Source: Alkalimonas cellulosilytica
GTDB taxonomy: Bacteria > Pseudomonadota > Gammaproteobacteria > Enterobacterales > Alteromonadaceae
NCBI RefSeq assembly: GCF_036325985.1
Contig: NZ_JAUHLI010000020.1
Span: forward strand, 1-54,719
DNA length: 54,719 nt
Reading direction: 5' to 3'
Shown here: in pieces, positions 9,742 to 17,508 of the stretch
Numbering within the stretch: position 1 is the stretch's first letter
How the letters are laid out: each line of letters begins with the position of its first letter
Translations under genes and position numbers: made by a program
The notes under the pieces: model-generated
Seen by the model: only the letters and a program-made list of their open reading frames with translations
The model's database searches: none
Told to the model about the DNA's origin: nothing

Positions 9742-9782
9742 CCCGGCCCAATCCTTTTTGAACGAACATTGCAGGAGATTTC

Positions 9783-11150
9783 ATGGTTTTCAATGCACGC
9801 ACCTTCGCCGCAGCCGCTTTGTGTTTAAGCTCATGGGCACAGGCAAGCACCCTCTATACCGGAACCGGTACCGCGGTGCATGATTCACGCAACACCGCCT
9901 GCCAGAACGCTGAGCGCGCTGCGCGCCTGGATGCCGCTCGCCAGGCTGAAAGTTACGTCCGGCGTCATGTGCGGGCCAGTGCATTTGAAAACGAGCACGG
10001 CCTGCAGCAAAGCCGCAGTGACTTTATTGAAACCACGGTATACGGCAAAGCCATCAAGCAAGGCGAAGCCAGGGAGCGCACGGTATTGCTGGATAATTAC
10101 CATGTAGAGTGCCAGGTTGAAGCCCGTTACCGCATTGACACCACAGCCATCCGTCAACAGCTGGAAGCGGAGCAAGCGCGGGTATCGCGCCAGACAGAGC
10201 GTGAGCTTGCACTGGCCAACCTGCACCAAGAGCTGGCAGAGAACCAAGCGGCCTGGAAGGCGCTGCAACAAGCCATGCCTGCGGCCCCCTATCTGGGCAG
10301 CACCACCGTGCGTGAGGTTTGTCAGGCTACCTGGCCCTTGGCGCAGTGTGAAACGGTCATAGGAGAGCGCATTGCCGCACCTTACCGGCAAGCACTGAGT
10401 GATGAGCTTGGGCTGGACAGCAGTGCTTTGCAACACCACATTGACTTGCAAGGCCGAACCGAGCTAAGCGCCATCAACAGCCAACTGAACCAGGCCAACT
10501 GGCAAGGCAGTTATCAGCTTCGGTTTTCACTCAGCAATCCTTATGCCGAGCGAAACCAGCAGCTAGCTCGCGCCATTGCCCGGCAAAACATGCGCAGCCA
10601 ACAGACAGACTGGCCAGACAAGCAAGCGAGCAGCAGCTGGCGGCCGGAGTGGCTTCGCTTTGGCGTTTCCTATGGCAGTGACTGTCTGGCGTGCTCTACC
10701 AGCACCATGAGCAGCTGGAAATCAGTGAATAAAACCGATGCACAGCTGGTACGCACCAACTACCTGCACCTGCGGCTCATCACTGGCCGCTGGTTTAGCC
10801 TGAATGCCGGGCTTTATGGCGAAAACTTTGTGCAGTGCCGGCAAAAGGGGCGCGGCAACCGATGCGCAGACATTGTCACGCAGAACGCTACTCTGCCAGC
10901 TTTGGGCATCAGTCTGTACCGCAACTGGTGGTATTTCGAAGCGATGCAGCTGTTTAACGTGCGGCCTATTGCACTGGGCGAGCAAACGCTGGAGCAAGGC
11001 TATCAACGCTATGAGCTTGGGCTGACCAGCCTGCGGGCCGATTCAAGGTTCACCTTTGAGCTCGGTATCGCAACCCGCAGCATGCCAGCTACCGGCCAAT
11101 CAGGCTGGAACAGCACCGATTTAAACCTTCGGCTGGGGTATGTGTTTTAA
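9783..11150 (+). CDS. Secreted/outer-membrane protein, paralogue A
   Basis: This 455-residue protein has an Ala-rich Sec signal peptide (cleavage after about SWAQA). The N-domain (AERAARLDAARQAESYV) resembles LPP20/FlgT-N folds and has paired Cys. Residues about 130-185 are a helical, Gln-rich segment. The C-terminal ~150 residues alternate polar and aromatic residues and end in LRLGYVF; a terminal Phe is typical of outer-membrane beta-barrel strands. It is about 40% similar by eye to 11711-13093 over its length, so the two arose by duplication. AGGAG precedes the ATG. I know no named family; a small barrel fused to a periplasmic domain is my inference. Confidence 0.75.
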   Translation: MVFNARTFAAAALCLSSWAQASTLYTGTGTAVHDSRNTACQNAERAARLDAARQAESYVRRHVRASAFENEHGLQQSRSDFIETTVYGKAIKQGEARERTVLLDNYHVECQVEARYRIDTTAIRQQLEAEQARVSRQTERELALANLHQELAENQAAWKALQQAMPAAPYLGSTTVREVCQATWPLAQCETVIGERIAAPYRQALSDELGLDSSALQHHIDLQGRTELSAINSQLNQANWQGSYQLRFSLSNPYAERNQQLARAIARQNMRSQQTDWPDKQASSSWRPEWLRFGVSYGSDCLACSTSTMSSWKSVNKTDAQLVRTNYLHLRLITGRWFSLNAGLYGENFVQCRQKGRGNRCADIVTQNATLPALGISLYRNWWYFEAMQLFNVRPIALGEQTLEQGYQRYELGLTSLRADSRFTFELGIATRSMPATGQSGWNSTDLNLRLGYVF

Positions 11151-11185
11151 CCCCAACGTCACGATTTAAGACAGGAGACAACCGT

Positions 11186-11635
11186 TTGCCCTGCCCGCTC
11201 CCTTGTAACCGCAATTGGCTGCTGATTGGCTGCAGCCTGCTCACCATGGCTTGTGCATCAAACAGCGTACCAAGCTGGGTGCAGCAACCGATGGCGGAGT
11301 CCGATGGCCATAGCAGCAGTGCCTGCGCCCCTGCCGGGCCGGATGGCAAAACCCTGGCATTGTTGCGGGCACAAGCCCAATTCGGCCAGCGCAATCTGGT
11401 GCAACAGCACAGTCACAGCCAACGGCAGCTGGAACAGCACGATGCCAAAGAGCAGCTCCAATGGCAGCAACACCAGCTCAGCCAGCGCAATCGTTTTGGC
11501 GTGGTGCCAGCCGGGCTGCACCAAACGCATTGGCAAGGCCGCTTTCAAGGGCAGCAACTGCATTGCATCCGGCTCAGTACCCCTGCGGACATGGCCGAAA
11601 AAAGCACCGCCCGCAACACAACCACAAGTTTGTGA
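11186..11635 (+). CDS. Lipoprotein, TTG start
   Basis: This 149-residue lipoprotein starts at TTG (11186) with AGGAG about 10 nt upstream; no ATG gives a signal peptide. The signal ends LLTMAC. The mature part contains PSWVQQP and is very rich in Gln and His, with no recognisable domain. It lies between the two paralogous barrel-like proteins, so a complex with them is plausible. Its last codons (ACA AGT TTG TGA) form half of operator copy 4, so coding and regulatory sequence overlap there. Confidence 0.65.
   Translation: MPCPLPCNRNWLLIGCSLLTMACASNSVPSWVQQPMAESDGHSSSACAPAGPDGKTLALLRAQAQFGQRNLVQQHSHSQRQLEQHDAKEQLQWQQHQLSQRNRFGVVPAGLHQTHWQGRFQGQQLHCIRLSTPADMAEKSTARNTTTSL
11622..11635. promoter_or_regulatory. 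Palindromic operator, copy 4 (inside a gene end)
   Basis: CCACAAGTTTGTGA covers the stop codon of the lipoprotein gene and lies 75 nt before the ATG at 11711. Confidence 0.6.
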
Positions 11636-11710
11636 AGACCTTGCCCTGCGCTGGCTTTGATACAGTCTGCCCATCGCTGATGCGCCCATTGACAACAGTT
11701 TGGAGGTACC

Positions 11711-13093
11711 ATGCACACCACAACTCGCCCTGCCACCCTAACAGCTTTCGTCCTGAGCGCTTTGGCATTGCCTATGGCGCCCACAGCCTTGGCCAACACC
11801 TACTTTGAAGGTACAGGAACAGCACAGCACGATGCCCGCTCTGTCGCCTGCAGCAACGCAGAACGTGCTGCCCGGCTCGATGCTGCTCGCCAGGCCGAAG
11901 GGTTTGTTCATCAAGTGGTGCAAACCAGCTGGACCGAAAACCAACACGGGTTGCAGCAAAGCCGCCAGGAGTTTATAGAGCAAACCGTGTATGGCTTGGC
12001 AACGCTGCAAGGCAGACCCATCGAGCAGGCACATATCAGGCCCGATCAAACCATTGAATGCCGGGTTCAGGCACGGTACCGCTTTGACTCCGATGCCATA
12101 CAGCAGCATTATCGGGCAGAGCAAGCGCGTCAAGCCAGGCAAGCAGGCCACGACAGCACCCTGGCCAGGTTGCAGCAAGAATTGGCCGACAATCAGCATG
12201 CCTACCAGCGAATGCAACAGCACCTTGCACCAAGCCGCCATGGTAGCGGCAGCTATACCACCTATTGTCGGGTGGCGGCCACGGCCAACCAGTGTGAAGC
12301 CTTGCTTAAGGAGGTGATCGCTCAGCCTTACCTGCAGCAACACGCAGCAGAGCTTGGCATCGACCGGCGTTTGCTGCAACCCAGCCTGCAGTTGCAAGGC
12401 CGAATGGAGTTCACCGAATTGAACAGCCAGCTGAAGCAGGTAGACTGGCAAGGCGACTACCAACTGACCCTTCAGCTGAACGATCCATTCAGCGCTCGCA
12501 ACCAACAGTTGCAGCGGGAGATCCGGCAATTGCGTGGCCAACCATTTTTAGCTGAGCCACGCGCGCATGGCACAGATTCAGCGGCAACGAAACCCGCCCT
12601 GCATCGTTTCGCCGTCACCTTAGGCAGCGACTGCATGCTAGGCTGCAGCAGTTCCTATTTGGAACCTAAAGGCAAACCCTTGGCAGGCAATGTACGCGGC
12701 AACTTTATTCAGGCAAGGCTTGCGCTCACGGCATGGTTGCAGTTCAATGGGGGGATTTACCAAGAACATTATAGCCTGTGCCTGGACGAGATCGCCGGCC
12801 GTTTTGGTTGCGCCAACATTCAAAGCGCCAGCGCCTGGTATCCTGCGGTTGGGTTCACTCTGCGCCAGCAGTGGGCCTACCTGGAGGCCATGCACTTATT
12901 TCCCATCAGCGATACCGACCTTCAGGCCACCACATTGAGCAAAGGCTACCAACGTTTCGAGCTTGGCCTAAGCACCTGCCAGGACCGCAAAGGCTGGACC
13001 GGAGCCATAGGCATGAGCAGCCGGCTCATGCCTGCCGGCACAGCAAGCTGGGATGGTTGGGACCTTGTGTTCCGTGTTGGGTATGTGTTTTAA
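11711..13093 (+). CDS. Secreted/outer-membrane protein, paralogue B
   Basis: This 460-residue paralogue of 9783-11150 has a signal peptide ending near TALA. It shares the AERAARLDAARQAEGFV segment, the HGLQQSR motif, the ELNSQLKQVDWQGDYQL stretch, the GSDCMLGCSSS Cys cluster and the terminal FRVGYVF. The conserved Cys spacing suggests disulfides in the periplasm or barrel loops. GGAGG lies just before the ATG. It has its own upstream operator, so the two paralogues need not be made in fixed ratio. Function unknown. Confidence 0.75.
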   Translation: MHTTTRPATLTAFVLSALALPMAPTALANTYFEGTGTAQHDARSVACSNAERAARLDAARQAEGFVHQVVQTSWTENQHGLQQSRQEFIEQTVYGLATLQGRPIEQAHIRPDQTIECRVQARYRFDSDAIQQHYRAEQARQARQAGHDSTLARLQQELADNQHAYQRMQQHLAPSRHGSGSYTTYCRVAATANQCEALLKEVIAQPYLQQHAAELGIDRRLLQPSLQLQGRMEFTELNSQLKQVDWQGDYQLTLQLNDPFSARNQQLQREIRQLRGQPFLAEPRAHGTDSAATKPALHRFAVTLGSDCMLGCSSSYLEPKGKPLAGNVRGNFIQARLALTAWLQFNGGIYQEHYSLCLDEIAGRFGCANIQSASAWYPAVGFTLRQQWAYLEAMHLFPISDTDLQATTLSKGYQRFELGLSTCQDRKGWTGAIGMSSRLMPAGTASWDGWDLVFRVGYVF

Positions 13094-13108
13094 CAAGGGT
13101 AACAAGAC

Positions 13109-13480
13109 ATGACAAAAAACAAGCTCACCTTAGGGCAGTTTGCACTGAAAGAGAACTGGCAAGTCCTGCAGCTCTTGGCCTTAATTCCATCCCTTGCTGG
13201 GTTGCAAAGCGACGACTACTTGATTCTGCTCTGCAGTGTATCGGTTATCGCCCTGACAGTAACCGTGGTCATGGTTCACCGGTTAAAGATACCTGACATT
13301 AGCATTGAAGCGGCTAAACATGCAGCAGCCCTTATCGTGGCTGTGCACTTTTACGCCCTGGCGAAGACTTCTGGCGATGGGCTCAACTGGCCGTTTCTCA
13401 CCGCTACCTTGCTGGTATTACTGGCATTTGCCCGCCTTCTTTACAAGGATTTCAAGGAGTTTACAACCCATGAGCAATAG
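13109..13480 (+). CDS. Small multi-span membrane protein
   Basis: This 123-residue protein has about four hydrophobic segments (QVLQLLALIPSLAG, YLILLCSVSVIALTVTVVM, AALIVAVHFYALA, FLTATLLVLLAFARLL) and a charged C-terminus. It follows paralogue B by 15 nt and overlaps the next gene, so it is part of the envelope operon. I recognise no family. Confidence 0.7.
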   Translation: MTKNKLTLGQFALKENWQVLQLLALIPSLAGLQSDDYLILLCSVSVIALTVTVVMVHRLKIPDISIEAAKHAAALIVAVHFYALAKTSGDGLNWPFLTATLLVLLAFARLLYKDFKEFTTHEQ

Positions 13481-13640
13481 CGATCTGTTTTGGCAGCTTT
13501 TTTTTTGGCTAAGCACCGCAACCGCCTTGCTGGTGATTTTTTGGGTGCATCGCGCTGCCTGGAACAGTATCAGGCAAGCAGATTTATCCCGCGATAAAGC
13601 ATGCGCCCCTCCTAACCCACAGCACGAGGAAACGAAATGA
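13470..13640 (+). CDS. Small single-span membrane protein (56 residues)
   Basis: The ATG at 13470 follows AAGGAG and overlaps the stop of the previous gene. One strong transmembrane helix (WQLFFWLSTATALLVIFWV) is followed by a polar tail. It ends in an ATGA overlap with the next gene, which argues for translational coupling and a real gene. Unknown function. Confidence 0.65.
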   Translation: MSNSDLFWQLFFWLSTATALLVIFWVHRAAWNSIRQADLSRDKACAPPNPQHEETK

Positions 13641-14005
13641 GCCGAACGTATCAAATCACCTTTAGCGACGGTGTGATGACGCCGGAGTATCTGGATCGCG
13701 CGGCACAATACCATCAGATCTCAACAGAATTGTATATCAAGCGCTTACTCAGCCAGAGCGTTGATCATATGCATCCGGAAATAAAGGATATTTCAAATTT
13801 TGACAGCCTGGACGAGTGCTTTATTGCCAACGGCTTACGCAAATGTACCAACAATCGCTGGCATACCGTGGTATTAATGACCGAGCCAGAAAACCCATTG
13901 TTGGCTCAGTTGCGCCAACGGGCAGAGCAACTGCAACTAAGCCCGGAAGATTTGGCTTTGCAGTACATCGCGGCTGGCCTGGCGGATACCACGGACGCAG
14001 GTTAA
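13637..14005 (+). CDS. Hypothetical soluble protein, 122 residues
   Basis: The ATGA overlap with the upstream gene suggests coupling. The protein starts with a short beta-like stretch (TYQITFSDGVMT), then helices (LYIKRLLSQSVDHM) and a C-terminal helical segment (LRQRAEQLQLSPEDLALQY). The layout could be a ribbon-helix-helix-like fold, but this is weak. No family recognised. It ends the coupled trio 13109-14005. Confidence 0.6.
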   Translation: MSRTYQITFSDGVMTPEYLDRAAQYHQISTELYIKRLLSQSVDHMHPEIKDISNFDSLDECFIANGLRKCTNNRWHTVVLMTEPENPLLAQLRQRAEQLQLSPEDLALQYIAAGLADTTDAG

Positions 14006-14094
14006 ACGCATGATGGCTAAATCGAGCTGCCCTTGCTTGCGCCCTGTGCCGTTAAGCGCAATAATCAAACTGGCAATTAAATGCGGAGATTAAC

Positions 14095-14184
14095 ATGACT
14101 CTAGGACTCGCTTTTTTCCTAGCTTGCTTAGGCGTATCTACCATCTACGTTTTTTATACGTATTACAAATCATTAGGTAAATAG
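14095..14184 (+). CDS. Tiny single-span membrane protein (29 residues)
   Basis: The ATG has a good GGAG site 7-8 nt upstream. The sequence begins MTLGLAFFLACLGVSTIYVF, almost wholly a transmembrane helix, and ends in a short basic tail with YKSLGK. It belongs to a recurring set of such peptides in this window (see findings). Confidence 0.5.
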   Translation: MTLGLAFFLACLGVSTIYVFYTYYKSLGK

Positions 14185-14320
14185 CCGCAAAGCCAGCAGC
14201 ACTCAATACAATCGGGGGTGAAGGCTTGCCATACCTAAGCAACCTGATTGCCAGGTTTTCATGCAGAGTCATGTTCACCTTATATTGCTCACATCCATTA
14301 AAAAATGGGATGATTAGCGT

Positions 14321-14410
14321 ATGATAGGGTTAATTTTATTTGTTGTTTTACTGTGCGATGGGTTTCTGCTCTACACTGGGCACAGCGCGCCAAATGACGA
14401 TAACAACTAA
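14321..14410 (+). CDS. Tiny single-span membrane protein (29 residues)
   Basis: MIGLILFVVLLCDGFLLYTG is a hydrophobic helix followed by a polar, Asp/Asn-rich tail. GGGA lies about 10 nt before the ATG, so the ribosome site is modest. Same design as 14095-14184, 136 nt downstream of it. Confidence 0.4.
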   Translation: MIGLILFVVLLCDGFLLYTGHSAPNDDNN

Positions 14411-14476
14411 TTGTCGCCAAAGAGCACTCTCAACTCAAAACTCAACATTCAACACTCACCACCAAAAGATCCCGTC

Positions 14477-14635
14477 AGCGTGGTTGCCCGGAGCAACCAC
14501 CAACAGCCGTAGGCTGGGCCTTTAGGCTGAGCATTCAAACCGAGAAATCGGGTGCGAATCAATTACTCGCCACGTCCTATGGCTCGCCCTTCGGGCCCGC
14601 TAAAGCGGTTCCAGTGTGTGCTCCTGCACACTGGT
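14477..14635. mobile_element. Long structured insert in a CRISPR-repeat relic
   Basis: Left flank ATCCCGTC and right flank CGGGCAGTGTTGATAC are the two halves of the array 2 repeat. The insert starts like the 75-nt inserts (AGCGTGGTTGCCCGGAGCAA), has a longer fourth hairpin, then continues with CG-rich hairpins and ends in CCAGTGTG/CACACTGG with loop TGCTCCTG. The left hairpin read on the bottom strand has the same TGCTCC loop, so the ends are imperfect inverted hairpins. It has no ORF and is probably non-autonomous. Confidence 0.5.
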
Positions 14636-14689
14636 CGGGCAGTGTTGATACAAGTGTGATGGTTGATATCGAGAAGTCTTAATCCCGTC

Positions 14690-14764
14690 AGCGTGGTTGC
14701 CCGGAGCAACCACCAACAGCCGCAGGCTGGGCCTTTAGGCTGAGCACCACGGATGGTGCGAATC
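14690..14764. mobile_element. 75-nt structured insert in a CRISPR repeat (array 2)
   Basis: It lies between GTCTTAATCCCGTC and AAACCGGGCAGTGTTGATAC, i.e. in the loop of the repeat hairpin, replacing one base. It folds as four hairpins: GTGGTTGC/GCAACCAC, CAGCC/GGCTG, GGCCT/AGGCT and GCACC/GGTGC. The copy at 28622-28696 has compensating base changes in three of these stems. Confidence 0.6.
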
Positions 14765-15537
14765 AAACCGGGCAGTGTTGATACTTTTGCTGTAGCACTA
14801 ACCCAAGACGCCATCAGTCTTAATCCCGTCTAAACCGGGCAGTGTTGATACTTAGCTTCTTTGAAATCTGAAGAAGAGGCCCGTTGGTCTTAATCCCGTC
14901 TAAACCGGGCAGTGTTGATACTCAAATTAACCCAAGACGCAATGACCTATGTTTTGTCTTAATCCCGTCTAAACCGGGCAGTGTTGATACATGGCATCAT
15001 ACTTTCAACTCCGGAAGGAGTTGTCTTAATCCCGTCTAAACCGGGCAGTGTTGATACTCAAAAGAAAACGCACTACGCTTGGCCGCCATGTGTCTTAATC
15101 CCGTCTAAACCGGGCAGTGTTGATACCAAGCATCGCTGTGGGACGAAACGGCTGCTGCAGTCTTAATCCCGTCTAAACCGGGCAGTGTTGATACATGGTG
15201 CAGTGGCTAGGCGTGGCAATTTTTTTGGTCTTAATCCCGTCTAAACCGGGCAGTGTTGATACCGGCATGGCCGGCTTAAGGACGCTGGAGCGCGTGTCTT
15301 AATCCCGTCTAAACCGGGCAGTGTTGATACCCGAATGCTCAGCATTTGGATGGGAAACTGCTTCTGTCTTAATCCCGTCTAAACCGGGCAGTGTTGATAC
15401 AGTTTTTCAATGATAACCCGGGACGAGTTGGTTGTCTTAATCCCGTCTAAACCGGGCAGTGTTGATACGAAGGCAGACCGATGCAATGGAGCTGGAGCAA
15501 TTGTCTTAATCCCGTCTAAACCGGGCAGTGTTGATAC

Positions 15538-15711
15538 CCTACCCTCTACAGGCCTTGCCTGTCAAGGGCTACAGAGGGGCTTTGCTGTGCAAAGGTCGGA
15601 CCACAAGCAAAAACAAGCATTTTAGGGACAAAAGTTGCCATTTCCATCAAAATTCCGCCATTTTTCTTATACAAAACAACTGTCTGTGCAAAAACCACTG
15701 TTTAAACCCCA
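15538..15711 (-). promoter_or_regulatory. Probable leader of array 2
   Basis: This 174-bp AT-rich gap lies between the last repeat and the cas2 stop. It holds an imperfect stem (CCTCTACAGGCCTTGCCTGT with AGGGCTACAGAGG) beside the repeat and is otherwise unlike leaders 1 and 3. Leader status is inferred from its position. Confidence 0.5.
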
Positions 15712-15987
15712 TTACAGCACCCAAAAATCTTGAAAGGTTACCAAGGGTGCAATGCCAAATGCACGCCGATTGGCGCGATCGGTTGGGTTTAAGGGCACGT
15801 AATGCACTCTATCGGTTTCATCATCCAGCCACTCGTCTACCGCGGCAGTCAAAGCGGTAAACTCCGGCGGTTTTAACTGAATTTCGTACATGCTGTATTG
15901 TACCCGAACACCCGAACTCAGTAGAAGTTTCACGACTTCCCGTCGGGCTTTGTTGTCGGAAATATCAAAGCATACTAACCAATGCAC
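15712..15987 (-). CDS. cas2: Cas2
   Basis: This 91-residue Cas2 would form the dimeric core of the Cas1-Cas2 spacer integrase. WLVCFDISDNKARREVVKLL has the family's first beta-strand with its conserved Asp, followed by VRVQYSMYEI. It starts at GTG (15987) with GGAGGG upstream and overlaps the previous cas2 by 13 nt. It lies nearest to array 2. Confidence 0.9.
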   Translation of the reverse strand: MHWLVCFDISDNKARREVVKLLLSSGVRVQYSMYEIQLKPPEFTALTAAVDEWLDDETDRVHYVPLNPTDRANRRAFGIAPLVTFQDFWVL

Positions 15988-16262
15988 CAGCTGCCCTCCA
16001 CTTCACTTGACCAAGCAGCCTGCCCCTTCAACACAGCATTATTGGCGGCCCATTCACTCAGGGTATAACAATTTAAGGCGTCGCTCTTTGTGCACATCAT
16101 GCCCTTTAATTTTCGCTGCAAGGCGCGTTGCTGCGCAGGCGTAGCAATCACTTCAAAAATACTGTACTGCAGTCGATCGCCATACTCGCACAGCAACCGC
16201 TCAATACGATACCGACGTTTGCGGCAAGCAATGTCATAGGCCACTATGTATCGTTGGCGCAT
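15975..16262 (-). CDS. cas2: Second Cas2 (divergent)
   Basis: This 95-residue protein has YIVAYDIACRKRRYRIERLL and RLQYSIFEV, the Cas2 core with its conserved Asp. It differs from its neighbour at 15712 in most positions. The start overlaps the cas1 stop (TAATG), so the three genes are translationally coupled. Two cas2 genes in one adaptation operon suggest a Cas2 heterodimer, or one copy with a separate task. Confidence 0.88.
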   Translation of the reverse strand: MRQRYIVAYDIACRKRRYRIERLLCEYGDRLQYSIFEVIATPAQQRALQRKLKGMMCTKSDALNCYTLSEWAANNAVLKGQAAWSSEVEGSWCIG

Positions 16263-17440
16263 TACCGTACCCTAAAAGCCTTAAAATCTTGGTTCCCATC
16301 AAGCACCGCTTGTTTTAGCAGCAGCAATTGTGCATCCATAATGCGCCGATAATCGGTTTCTAACTGTTGGTCACGGTATTGCACTTCCTGTTGCATGGTT
16401 TTTTCGAGGGCACCAATAAATACCTTGCGCGCCTTGCTTTCTAACCGGCACCCCTTAGTGGTTTCTTTAAAATCATTCGGGCTGATTTTTTGCTGTTTAA
16501 CCAACTTAAGTACCGTTGCATCCACAATGGGTGCTCGAAACGGCTCAATGGTATCAAGCGCCAGTGCCGGGTATGTCTGATCCGCATTGTGCAAAAAGCC
16601 AAGATTCAGAGGCAACCCCCGGCGACGACAAAATGCCACCGCATTGTGGGTTAGGATGCTGTACCCAAGCGACAACAGCGCATTGATCGGATCTTCAGCT
16701 GGTTGGCGGTTACGCCCTGTAAAACGCCATGGTGCCGGTACCATGTGCTGCATTGCTTCAAAATAGTAGCGGGCCGCAAGGCCTTCCACGCCACGCAATG
16801 CATCCAGGTTCGGGCAGCGCTTTAGTGCTACCAAGAGTGCAGCAATTTTTTCAATAAGCTTTTGCAAGTCATCTGTCCACTCAGGTTGATAGCGCACCTG
16901 GCGGCGAAGCACGGTGAGTTGATTGTGAATTTTGGCACTGACCAATTCGCTGGCAATGGGCATGGCGTTCTGGCGCTGTTGCAACCAAGCTTGCAACAAT
17001 GCTTCCGACGGGTTGTTTTGCGGCCCCAAGAGCCCCTGGAAAAAAGCACCTTGCGACATCAGCATCACCGGCAATTGGCCCGATAAGGCTTGCAACAACA
17101 CCGAGCGATTTAGGTGAACAGCCCCAAAGGTCATCAGGCTATCCAGTTGTTGCTTGGGGATGGACAATAATAGTTCGTGATTGTGACGAACCTGAATGCG
17201 ACCATGCTCGAGCGAGACCACCGCGCCTTGCTCTGCAATGTACAAAGTTCGTAATTTGCAGCTAAGACGGGCATCGTTGCCGTGTGATGGCTCGGGCATG
17301 GCCTGATCAGCAGACTGCGCTGTTTGATTGGCAAAGGCCAGGCATGCAGCCTTGGTGATATCTTGCGGTTCTGGCTGGCTTAGCTGCGGCCATGCTTCTT
17401 CGGCATACGAATCGTGCAGATACAAAGGGCGGTGGGACAT
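16262..17440 (-). CDS. cas1: Cas1 with N-terminal extension
   Basis: This 392-residue integrase is longer than the usual 300-340. Residues 1-60 are an extra, low-complexity N-terminus. The Cas1 core starts near LRTLYIAEQGAVVSLEHGRI. The metal-binding triad is visible: E219 (LRGVEGLAARYYFEAM), H284 (LGFLHNADQTYP) and E299 (LDTIEPFRAPIVD). There is no reverse-transcriptase domain. AGGAGG precedes the ATG. An operator copy at 17495 lies 54 nt upstream, so adaptation module A is in the shared regulon. Confidence 0.95.
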   Translation of the reverse strand: MSHRPLYLHDSYAEEAWPQLSQPEPQDITKAACLAFANQTAQSADQAMPEPSHGNDARLSCKLRTLYIAEQGAVVSLEHGRIQVRHNHELLLSIPKQQLDSLMTFGAVHLNRSVLLQALSGQLPVMLMSQGAFFQGLLGPQNNPSEALLQAWLQQRQNAMPIASELVSAKIHNQLTVLRRQVRYQPEWTDDLQKLIEKIAALLVALKRCPNLDALRGVEGLAARYYFEAMQHMVPAPWRFTGRNRQPAEDPINALLSLGYSILTHNAVAFCRRRGLPLNLGFLHNADQTYPALALDTIEPFRAPIVDATVLKLVKQQKISPNDFKETTKGCRLESKARKVFIGALEKTMQQEVQYRDQQLETDYRRIMDAQLLLLKQAVLDGNQDFKAFRVR

Positions 17441-17494
17441 GGGCGACTCCTCCTGTTTGATTTAGCATAACGACTCAACAGAAAAAAACCTCGG

Positions 17495-17508
17495 TTACAA
17501 ACTTGTCA
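17495..17508. promoter_or_regulatory. Palindromic operator, copy 5 (cas1 promoter)
   Basis: TTACAAACTTGTCA lies 54 nt upstream of the cas1 ATG (17440) and overlaps the stop codon of cas6. Bottom-strand TGCTAA about 27 nt downstream is a candidate -10. Confidence 0.7.

Larger units (their letters stand above)
14463..15537 (-). CRISPR. CRISPR array 2 (11 intact repeats, 1 interrupted, 1 relic)
   Basis: Eleven 35-bp repeats (top strand starts GTCTTAATCCCGTCTAAACC and ends GTGTTGATAC) run from 14817 to 15537, with 32-35-nt spacers. The repeat at 14676-14784 is split by a 75-nt insert, and a relic at 14463-14651 is split by about 159 nt. Bottom-strand reading ends in GACGGGATTAAGAC, so the crRNA handle is AUUAAGAC as in arrays 1 and 3. 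cas2, cas2 and cas1 lie to the right, the expected leader side. Damaged repeats lie at the leader-distal (old) end. Confidence 0.95.

Noticed and set aside
14690..14764. Hammerhead ribozyme in the CRISPR insert (CUGA-stem-GAA)
   Set aside because: The core lacks the full CUGANGA and the cleavage-site strand; only a partial resemblance.
14477..14764. Integron attC site
   Set aside because: No RYYYAAC/GTTRRRY boxes at the ends.
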